Shown here: piece by piece, positions 60,101 to 64,000 of the stretch
How the letters are laid out: every line of letters starts with the position of its first letter
Position numbering within the stretch: the first letter of the stretch is position 1
Assembly: GCA_029204225.1 (NCBI GenBank)
Contig: MU831999.1
Coordinates: 28,539-92,538, forward strand
Direction: 5' to 3'
DNA length: 64,000 nucleotides
Source of the DNA: Diphasiastrum complanatum
Taxonomy: Eukaryota > Streptophyta > Lycopodiopsida > Lycopodiales > Lycopodiaceae
The notes under the pieces: model-generated
What the model was told of the DNA's origin: nothing
What the model saw: only the letters and a program-made list of their open reading frames with translations
Database searches by the model: none
Position numbers and translations under genes: made by a program

Positions 60101-63100
60101 ATTCTCTCTTTTCACCCGCTCTTTGTCCTATGGCAAAAACATAGAGCGTTGACCCCCTTGGGCATTAAACTGCCCATACAACCCTTTGCCTTTGGAGCAC
60201 CAACCCCTTTACCACTTTGAATCCTTTCGCTACCAACCTTGCTTTGGATTTGATGATATCTCCATCAGGATCTGTTGTGATCTTGTAGCTCCACTTGCAT
60301 TTAACTGGTTTCCTTCCATCAGGTACAGGTGCAAGTGTCCATACATTGTTCTTGTGCATTGATGACATTTCGTCCTCCATTGCTTGAATCCAATGATCTC
60401 TATCTGGTCCATCAATAGCTTCTTCAAATGTTTGAGGTTTTTCCACAAAACCACAAAATTCGATAGCTATGTTTGTTGAAACATCTTGACCAAATCTTAC
60501 TGGTGGTATTCTATGTCTTGTAGATCTTCTCACAACTTTTATAGGTTTCGAATTCAATTCTGCATTTTCAGGTTCGACTGGTTCTGTTTGAATTCACAGG
60601 TGATTCAAGCTTTTCGGGTACTCAAATTTGAACTCCCTCTGAATCACTGCTTTGTGTAGATGGTAATTCCAATTCATCATTTGCTTGCTTTACTTCTACT
60701 GTTGGTAACTCATAATAAGTCTTAAGAATTCCACAGTCGATTAAATCATTGTCTGCTACAGAAAGTTTGAATTCATTGGAAATGTACTCACCTCCACGAT
60801 CTGAGTGAATTTGCTTCAACTTGTTGGCTGTCATTTTTCTCCCTCCATCCACGAAGTTCTTTGCCAGGAGTACTTCTCTTATGTTGAATCTACCCATTGC
60901 CAAAGACCTTGGCCCTTTAGTATGAGTGAAGTCTTTAACTTCCATACTAGATAATTCGAACCTTCTGTATCCAAGATCGTAGATTGAATCTTGCTGATTG
61001 AATACATCTTCAAATCTTCTGAATCTCTATAAATAAGCTCTTTAACACCACAATGATGTTGCTGAGCTTTAACACTCGAACACACTCTTGTTGAGTAACC
61101 TAGATTGTTGCTCAAATACGGCTGTTGAAGGGCACTCTGATACCACTGTATGAAAAACACTGGGAATTTTCCTTCAGAAAATCCGATGAAAGTTCGAATA
61201 AATCCAACGAATATTAGCATCTTGAATCGTGTCTGAATCTGGCCTATTACTAATGAAGCAGGTTCTATTATGATTGGATAAAGCGTGCGGATTTAAACAT
61301 GTGTATGAGTGATAGATAATTTCAGATAATCAGAACAGATAAGTATGAAACACCAATGAAGTAAAAATCAATCTATTGATTTAGATTCTTCTATCTGCTT
61401 CTGTCTGTCTACCTTACTTACAATGAGTAAGCGTACATGTATTTATATTGTCACAGGATAGGTCTCATGGCCTTCTTCCTCCTGTAAACAGTCGATCTAA
61501 CCGTTAAAAACAGTTGATATAGAATGACGTTTCGTTTCAAGGTTCGACATTTTATCTTTCAAATTCGTTGATCTATCAAACAAGAATAAAGGTCGAATAA
61601 ATAAATGTCAAATGAATAAAGATCGAATCATCATTGATTGATTCGAATGAATAAATGTCGATTCTTTCGCATTCGATTTCTTAACCTTTGTCGATTAAAC
61701 TGTACACTTTGTTAGTAGAACTGAGACTTGTCTGTCGAGGTGTTCTACATACCCCAAGGAATTTGCCCCCTTTGGTCCCTTGTCCTACTAGAGAGGTTCT
61801 ATTTTGGCAAATTTATTCAAGATGCCCCAAGTAAATGTCAGTTATTTGATGCTATTGTGACCCTCACAACCATATGCTACATACTTGGTGTACTAGTATC
61901 CGTTCTTGTAAATTCTCTCATCTGCAAGGTTACCATGTTATGACACACGATTCGAGCTAAAAGACTCTTAGTTTCACACCAAATCATCCTTGCTGAGTTT
62001 GCAGTCACACCACTTTAACTTAATGCCATTTTTCAACTTATTATTTATATTCGAAGAGTTATGGAGTTCCTAGTCACGACATTCAGATACTCTCTATTGG
62101 CACTTACATCTTCGCAGCATCTCCATTCTCAGGGGTATTCTCGGTGGTATTCTTGGTGCTCTAGCTTACTTGATATGTTTGGCATTTCCATTCACATCCC
62201 CCCTCTAGGTCTCATCAATGTATCCGCCACTTCACTTACCAAGCCTATATTCAACATATTACCATCGGGAAAGAACACAAGACTAACTTTAAGTCCATGA
62301 TCGCTCCATTGGTGCCTTATAAGAATCTATATTCAAAAGTATTGATGCCAGAATCCAAAGGAAAGACTGGATCAAGCCACAGATAATTGGAGCCAATGCA
62401 GCCACAAATCATTGTCTCTAAGAATAAAGCCTGCAGCATGGAAACTTTAAAATCCCTAACAACAAATAAACGACACAGTTCACAAAGTCAATAGCAGTAA
62501 TCACAGTTCCCACAATCAAGAGGCCACCGTAAGGAAAGCCCTTTAATGATCTCAGTAGCTCAAAGCTAACTACAGAGGCAAACAGAACACTGATAATCCC
62601 GCAAAATAAAAGTGAAAAGATGCAGCAGTGGAGATCAGCAAGAGGAAGCTGTACTCAACCTTGGCAAGCATAGAAGCCTACAGCTCAGCAAGAGGAAGCC
62701 GTACTCAACCTTGGCAAGCATAGAAGCCTAGAGCTCCAAGAAATTAACTACTAATTCTGCAAAAGAGCCCACTATCCATAATAAAGAACGTTTCAGCTCC
62801 TGTAATCAGCTTCACTGACAAAACACACAAGCCTAGAGCTCCGAGAAAATAATCACTACTTCTGTGAAAGATCGATTATTCCTATTATAAGATCACTTGC
62901 ATTCGATTCAAATCTTAAAAGCTTGTCAGATCATGTCCCTCGTCACAAATGCAAACACTGGAGACATTTCCTAAGAATCGCATTCTGACTTGTGCATTGC
63001 CCAGGGTTTCGATCCATGGATTCCAAAACAAAAAGATATCAATGCCACCGGAATGAATGCTTCAAAAACAGCCAGTGAAAAACAGGAGACTGAAAAAACA

Positions 63101-63315
63101 CACGTAGACATGTGGTTGCTGACGGTCAAAAGAGAGGCGCCGCGAGGGCGAGAGGTGACGAGCTTGAGTAGCGTCTCCTTGTTATGGACTTGTGTGGAGT
63201 TGAGGACGGAGGTGACAAACTTGGCAAAACCTCCGATGGTAGTGATCACGATGTGACGGGGTATTCCGCGCAGATGCGACGGCTTCGCCGCCCATCGCAG
63301 TGTACGATCATCCAT
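36716..63315 (-). CDS. TAZ: Tafazzin-like phospholipid/lysophospholipid acyltransferase, complete gene, 5 exons
   Basis: Exons, 5' to 3' on the minus strand: 63315-63104, 53813-53686, 46973-46888, 46719-46582, 37102-36716. They sum to 951 nt, 316 residues plus TAA. All introns are GT-AG and all junction phases agree (phase 2, 1, 0, 0). Seen: the glycerophospholipid acyltransferase HX4D motif NHMSTLDD, the motif FPEGKVYQ, and the family blocks [11 protein letters not shown] and [12 protein letters not shown]. In the family, His and Asp of HX4D are catalytic and the enzyme transfers acyl chains between phospholipids and lysophospholipids (cardiolipin remodelling in mitochondria; plant members are also reported on lyso- and N-acyl-phosphatidylethanolamine). 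An in-frame TGA lies 9 nt upstream of the ATG at 63315, which fixes the start. Length is a little above the roughly 280 residues of the Arabidopsis protein; the extra residues lie in a serine/asparagine-rich C-terminal stretch. No disabling lesion was seen, so I infer a functional gene despite introns of 9.3, 6.7 and 9.5 kb full of transposons. The subcellular site cannot be read from the sequence. Confidence 0.9.
37516..39534 (-). pseudogene. Ty1/Copia element A: gag, integrase and RT start (3' half lost)
   Basis: gag (39534-38893) shows [36 protein letters not shown] and an intact zinc knuckle [14 protein letters not shown]. The next frame has the protease-type WVIDSGAS joined directly to integrase ([28 protein letters not shown]), so most of protease and the integrase zinc finger is deleted. 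Then come [20 protein letters not shown] and [12 protein letters not shown], and in [20 protein letters not shown] and [22 protein letters not shown] stops before its catalytic motif at about 37510. The element lies in tafazzin intron 4, same strand as the gene, with its 5' LTR at 39679-40101. Confidence 0.9.
39667..39678 (-). other. Primer-binding site of Copia A
   Basis: On the minus strand TGGTATCAGAGC directly abuts the end of the LTR; complementary to the initiator methionine tRNA 3' end. Confidence 0.85.
39679..40101 (-). repeat. 5' LTR of Copia A
   Basis: 423 bp; on the minus strand it starts TGTTAGAAATAAATG and ends TTTCCTACA. Contains a GA tract at 39769-39800. No matching 3' LTR remains in the window. 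Confidence 0.8.
40368..41175 (-). repeat. 5' LTR of a second Copia element (B)
   Basis: About 808 bp with matching termini (tgttagaaa at the left, tttctaaca at the right) and a minus-strand primer-binding-site match (ctctgatacca, about 40355-40365) at its left edge. Only about 265 bp of its internal region remain before Copia A's LTR starts at 40101. Two TATA-like stretches (40676, 41022) read on the plus strand. Confidence 0.72.
41294..43364 (-). pseudogene. Ty1/Copia element C, heavily decayed and interrupted
   Basis: Minus-strand pieces: gag remnants (43338-42800); GAG-pre-integrase region [15 protein letters not shown] near 42380; integrase C-terminal block [23 protein letters not shown] near 41670-41600, in two overlapping frames; and a linker-like region to 41294. 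The primer-binding site at 43353-43364 (gctctgatacca) sets the orientation. Sequence between about 41757 and 42105 does not fit a Copia protein and holds an opposite-strand frame. Inactive. It lies in tafazzin intron 4. Confidence 0.75.
41773..42102 (+). other. Unassigned 109-codon open frame inside Copia C
   Basis: An uninterrupted Trp-rich frame ([18 protein letters not shown], then [34 protein letters not shown]), preceded directly by an in-frame TGA. It is more GC-balanced than the surrounding decayed element and lies opposite in strand to it. I do not recognise a family. It may be an inserted gene fragment or a chance frame. Confidence 0.3.
43365..43785 (-). repeat. 5' LTR of Copia C
   Basis: 421 bp; on the minus strand it starts TGTTGAGATTGAATTCC and ends TGTTCATCA immediately before TGGTATCAGAGC. 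Confidence 0.72.
43970..44500 (-). pseudogene. Ty3/Gypsy gag-protease fragment
   Basis: One minus-strand frame runs from a proline-rich linker ([15 protein letters not shown]) through [16 protein letters not shown] into a retropepsin-like segment with [22 protein letters not shown] and [10 protein letters not shown]. The active-site Asp-Thr-Gly-Ala of the family reads Asn-Met-Gly-Ile, so the protease is dead. No RT follows on this strand. Confidence 0.72.
44820..46380 (+). pseudogene. Ty3/Gypsy protease end, RT and RNase H, decayed
   Basis: Plus strand: [17 protein letters not shown] (protease end); [35 protein letters not shown] and [17 protein letters not shown] (RT); then broken pieces including a [12 protein letters not shown] remnant at the catalytic site, SFLGF, and [15 protein letters not shown] with [12 protein letters not shown] (RNase H). 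Many stops. It lies antisense in tafazzin intron 4, ending about 200 bp from exon 4. Confidence 0.82.
46582..46719 (-). CDS. TAZ: Tafazzin exon 4 (FPEG motif)
   Basis: Starts [11 protein letters not shown] after acceptor TTGCAG and ends at HSGFEN before donor GTAAGA. FPEG is the phosphate-binding acyltransferase motif of this superfamily. [14 protein letters not shown] matches tafazzins closely. Only 168 bp separate it from exon 3, the single short intron of the gene. Confidence 0.9.
46888..46973 (-). CDS. TAZ: Tafazzin exon 3
   Basis: An 86-nt exon between acceptor CTGCAG and donor GTGAGG. It encodes [20 protein letters not shown] and a short acidic DRMNDGEW tail, aligned with the family block that precedes the FPEG motif. 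It contains no useful in-frame start or stop and is shorter than typical ORF cut-offs, so it is easy to miss. Confidence 0.88.
47271..47830 (+). mobile_element. hAT-like element copy B (internally deleted)
   Basis: From the AT microsatellite (47271-47302) through GGTACC palindromes to 47640 it closely matches 480-820 of the first copy, including acccgcccccctcgcattt and gaaccctgctgttttttttccag. It then jumps to a segment, 47659-47830, encoding [20 protein letters not shown] and [12 protein letters not shown]. That matches the hAT region C-terminal to DUF659, which is missing from the first copy. Non-autonomous; lies in tafazzin intron 2. Confidence 0.78.
47916..48429. mobile_element. Terminal-inverted-repeat element, copy 1
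   Basis: Ends are inverted repeats of about 64 bp: agtgggcaatatgggtatc at the left, and its complement ending attgcccact at the right, with only a few mismatches. The interior has no transposase and contains a G-run palindrome cluster (48182-48262). Flanking bases (ttt before, caa after) do not give a clear target duplication. MITE-like. Confidence 0.75.
48623..49060. mobile_element. Terminal-inverted-repeat element, copy 2
   Basis: Same termini and interior as copy 1, about 76 bp shorter, largely through loss of one GC cluster and the sequence after it. The sequence before it (ccaaaaatccgcggtac...agggcg) repeats that before copy 1, so the whole unit was duplicated in tandem. The flanks tta/taa could be a three-base target duplication. 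Confidence 0.75.
49108..49300. repeat. GGATCC/GGTACC palindrome cluster
   Basis: Repeated blocks such as ggtaccgcggatcagtatgg, ggatccgcggtac and ggatcccggtacc. The layout matches the cluster at 367-560 but with many GGTACC cores changed to GGATCC. Confidence 0.75.
49939..50038 (+). pseudogene. hAT BED-finger fragment (copy C)
   Basis: ATG at 49939 opens [16 protein letters not shown] and [15 protein letters not shown], closely matching the BED start at 858-950. It is cut at the first Cys pair, where Gypsy sequence begins (about 50040). Its upstream region (49330-49938) carries a diverged leader of the same kind. Confidence 0.8.
50044..51940 (+). pseudogene. Ty3/Gypsy RT, RNase H and integrase fragment (plus strand)
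   Basis: Seen: [50 protein letters not shown], then after frameshifts [43 protein letters not shown], integrase [27 protein letters not shown] and [13 protein letters not shown]. The fragment ends in the integrase core. At least ten stops or shifts. It truncates the hAT copy C and lies antisense in tafazzin intron 2. Confidence 0.88.
51940..52156 (-). pseudogene. hAT transposase DUF659 exon fragment
   Basis: Minus strand: after a good acceptor (TTTTTTTGCAG) reads [31 protein letters not shown], stop, then [12 protein letters not shown], stop, [10 protein letters not shown]. This is the catalytic-core side of DUF659 (xSDGWTDxxxxxxxNFLVSCPxGTxFLxSVDAS), the part missing from the other hAT copies here. 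The two stops make it dead. Confidence 0.78.
52160..53685. other. Rest of tafazzin intron 2, nothing recognised
   Basis: Possibly includes an old LTR (53130-53460 has LTR-like composition), but no primer site or proteins were seen. No exon. Confidence 0.35.
53686..53813 (-). CDS. TAZ: Tafazzin exon 2 (catalytic Asp)
   Basis: The acceptor ends TTATAG; the first G completes the Thr codon and is followed by [13 protein letters not shown]. The strongly conserved stretch [20 protein letters not shown] follows. The exon ends one base into a Gly codon with donor GTGGGT. The frame continues open past the donor but loses family similarity, which supports the boundary. Confidence 0.9.
54111..54172. 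repeat. CT microsatellite, about 62 bp
   Basis: Perfect (TC)n immediately before the LINE fragment; it adds a run of Ser-Leu codons to the open frame there. Confidence 0.95.
54178..55031 (+). pseudogene. LINE reverse transcriptase fragment
   Basis: Seen: [73 protein letters not shown], and [12 protein letters not shown] where active RTs have YADD (one Asp replaced by His). After a frameshift, [20 protein letters not shown] and [20 protein letters not shown] follow. The fragment is broken at 55032 by a Gypsy LTR. The 5' part and ORF1 are absent. It lies in tafazzin intron 1, antisense to the gene. Confidence 0.85.
55032..55389 (+). repeat. 5' LTR of Gypsy element G3
   Basis: 358 bp starting TGTTACGAGCTCGTAACC and ending TCTATTACA. 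TGGTATCAGAGCC (55391-55403) follows after one base. It interrupts the LINE, so it inserted later. Confidence 0.8.
55391..55403 (+). other. Primer-binding site of G3
   Basis: TGGTATCAGAGCC, initiator methionine tRNA type, one base after the LTR. Confidence 0.85.
55404..56292 (+). other. G3 untranslated leader with repeated CAGCGCT-containing motif
   Basis: About 890 bp between primer site and gag ATG. The motif ccagcgctg(g/c) recurs at least four times (near 55500, 55590, 55680 and 55768) within similar 80-90 bp surroundings. No coding frame with domain similarity. Confidence 0.55.
56293..58896 (+). pseudogene. Ty3/Gypsy element G3: gag-protease-RT, nearly intact frame, truncated
   Basis: A 710-codon frame from ATG 56293. 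Gag: acidic N-terminus, [16 protein letters not shown], WRxF-like [14 protein letters not shown], zinc knuckle [14 protein letters not shown], in which the usual His is Gln. Protease: [34 protein letters not shown] start: [40 protein letters not shown]. At about 58398 a small deletion shifts the frame. RT resumes with [37 protein letters not shown], the catalytic [11 protein letters not shown], and [14 protein letters not shown], and ends at about 58896, where LINE sequence starts. RNase H, integrase and 3' LTR are gone. The long open gag-pol frame suggests a fairly young element. Lies antisense in tafazzin intron 1. Confidence 0.92.
58897..59190 (+). pseudogene. LINE ORF2 C-terminal zinc-knuckle fragment
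   Basis: Reads [20 protein letters not shown] and [13 protein letters not shown], then after a frameshift [20 protein letters not shown]. This fits the Cys-rich end of plant LINE ORF2 proteins (CxLCxxExxxEHxxxxCPxY). Two of the zinc ligands are replaced (Gly and Ser). It directly follows the truncated end of G3. Confidence 0.65.
59230..59470 (+). pseudogene. Second LINE ORF2 C-terminal fragment
   Basis: Frame with LRLYRTNFF-like and [15 protein letters not shown] segments, a stop, then [20 protein letters not shown], the same Cys-rich end as at 58897 but a different copy. It ends where GGTTCGAAC repeats begin. Confidence 0.6.
59470..59605. repeat. Cluster of GGTTCGAAC/TTCGAACC motifs
   Basis: At least five variants (gtttgaacc, gttcgaacc, ggttcgaac, atttgaac, gtttgaacc) within about 90 bp, followed by ggcgttccgga. 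A palindromic motif family in the style of the GGTACC clusters. Confidence 0.6.
60165..61145 (-). pseudogene. Ty1/Copia element D: gag start, integrase piece, RT start
   Basis: Minus strand from the primer site (ctctgatacca, 61135-61145): gag start [20 protein letters not shown], then integrase [18 protein letters not shown], a polar linker, [15 protein letters not shown], and RT start [38 protein letters not shown]. Most of gag, protease and half of integrase are deleted, and RT ends before its catalytic motif. Lies in tafazzin intron 1, same strand as the gene. Confidence 0.87.
61147..61706 (-). repeat. 5' LTR of Copia D
   Basis: About 560 bp; on the minus strand it begins TGTACAGTTTAATCGAC and ends TTTTCATACA. 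The body contains several gtcgaataaataaatg-like near-repeats (61585-61670). Confidence 0.68.
61940..62300 (+). pseudogene. LINE ORF2 mid-region fragment
   Basis: Reads [14 protein letters not shown], stop, [12 protein letters not shown], then [20 protein letters not shown] and [10 protein letters not shown]. This fits, from memory of the family, the region between RT and the Cys-rich end in the LINE family seen at 54178. Third to fourth piece of that family in one intron, all plus strand. Confidence 0.5.
62301..63103. repeat. Tafazzin intron 1 start, with a 50-bp tandem duplication
   Basis: A 50-bp unit containing gcaagaggaagc and gtactcaaccttggcaagca occurs at about 62635-62684 and 62685-62734, differing at two bases. 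A partial third copy (cctagagctcc) lies near 62830. The rest shows nothing recognisable. Confidence 0.7.
63104..63315 (-). CDS. TAZ: Tafazzin exon 1 (start codon and catalytic His)
   Basis: Encodes about 70 residues starting MDDRTLRW and ending at NHMST. A moderately hydrophobic segment, [13 protein letters not shown], matches the N-terminal membrane-associated region of the family. The exon ends after AC of the Thr codon, with donor GTGTGT at 63103. The catalytic His of HX4D is in this exon and its partner Asp is in exon 2. Confidence 0.9.
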
Positions 63316-64000
63316 CCTTCTTCACCATATAATATTGCTATTGATTGCTGTCGCGCGATCAATCAATCTGCTTCTGAGGTCGCTTCAGGTGTTCATTCAT
63401 CCGTTTTCTAAGCTTGTATTTTTGAAGTTGTTCATAAGATTGGTATTACTCTTTCAAACATTGCCTTTGAAAATTATTCTTAGTTCCTCTAGATTGGTTG
63501 ACCTATTATGTCGTTGATCCTTGAAGTGGCTCTTACTCAAACTCTTACATACATTTTTTGTGTTATTCTAAAGGCTCATAACATTCATTTCAAAACAAGA
63601 TGTGAAGTGAGTTTATTTTGCTATAACTTACATGTAGTGGCTTAACTTTGGGCACCTCATAGGTGGTTCTAGAAGCTTTCTTGCAAGTATGTTCCTTTCC
63701 TTGCAAATGTTTTTTAATCGATTTTGCATTTCATATCCCTTTGGTGACGGAACTTTACTCTTATGCTTTTGTGATTTTCATCCTACATCGGTTGACATAG
63801 TACGCTGTTGATTTTCAAGGATTGGAGTGGCTACTCCTCAAAGTCTTACATTTCTTGCATTACACTAAATGCTCACAACCTTCATTTGAACAAACAAGAT
63901 GCTAAGTAAATTTATTTTGCTATAAGTTACATGTTTGTTATAAAGTGAAGTTACTGGCTAGTCTCAAAGACCAAGTTGTGAAACTATTGTTGAGTTGCTT
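63316..64000. repeat. Upstream region of tafazzin with a diverged direct repeat
   Basis: 63496-63636 and 63790-63934 are about 75-80% similar by eye (ggttgac...gttgat, actctta, gctcataacattcatttcaa / gctcacaaccttcatttgaa, tttattttgctataa). They sit about 294 bp apart, 180-620 bp upstream of the tafazzin ATG. No protein frame. This covers the expected promoter; no convincing TATA box was chosen. Confidence 0.6.

Overview
This is a nuclear genome window from a land plant with a large, transposon-rich genome. The evidence is two plant housekeeping genes with GT-AG introns (a class XI myosin heavy chain and a tafazzin-type acyltransferase), Ty3/Gypsy chromodomain and Ty1/Copia retrotransposons, hAT, CACTA and LINE fragments, and long GA/CT microsatellites. 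Multi-kilobase introns and the LINE family resemble what I know from ferns, lycophytes and gymnosperms rather than compact angiosperm genomes; that placement is an inference. Nothing here looks prokaryotic, organellar or CRISPR-like, and I see no tRNA or rRNA gene.

Two host genes lie on the minus strand and cover most of the window. Tafazzin runs from its ATG at 63315 to its stop at 36716. Five exons with in-phase junctions give a 951-nt, 316-aa open frame spread over 26.6 kb. Three of its four introns (9.3, 6.7 and 9.5 kb) are packed with transposon remains. The myosin XI motor-domain gene lies downstream of it, with recognisable exons from about 24541 down to 6578. Thirteen exons join in frame and carry the P-loop, switch I and switch II. 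Intron 2 (11.3 kb) holds a Gypsy cluster, and intron 13 runs off the left edge, so only about the first 510 residues are visible.

Layout from left to right: 1-300, an 85-bp minisatellite; 367-4340, a degenerate hAT element with a Copia fragment in its tail; 4920-5306, an unknown charged minus-strand frame; 5400-6065, CACTA transposase remains; 6578-12708, myosin exons 13 to 3, with a small LTR-like pair in intron 12; 13368-22244, convergent and fused Gypsy elements; 23970-24541, myosin exons 2 and 1; 25218-26073, a 53-bp minisatellite and a CT tract probably near the myosin promoter; 26453-26587, a long hairpin; 26870-27100, an orphan lectin-receptor-kinase fragment; 27664-29364, T-poor sequence and long dinucleotide arrays; 30825-33074, degenerate repeats and LTRs; 35635-35880, a Copia integrase fragment; 36716-63315, tafazzin and its intronic transposons; 63496-63934, a direct repeat upstream of the tafazzin start.

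The two genes have no obvious functional link: one remodels membrane lipids, the other moves organelles on actin. The notable theme is that dense, mutually nested transposon debris sits in introns while every visible coding exon and splice junction of both genes is intact. No transposon in the window looks autonomous. I did not find a clearly new biological system; the least explained items are the hairpin at 26453-26587, the duplicated terminal-inverted-repeat elements at 47916-49060, the GGTACC/GGATCC palindrome family and two unassigned frames (4921-5306 and 41773-42102).
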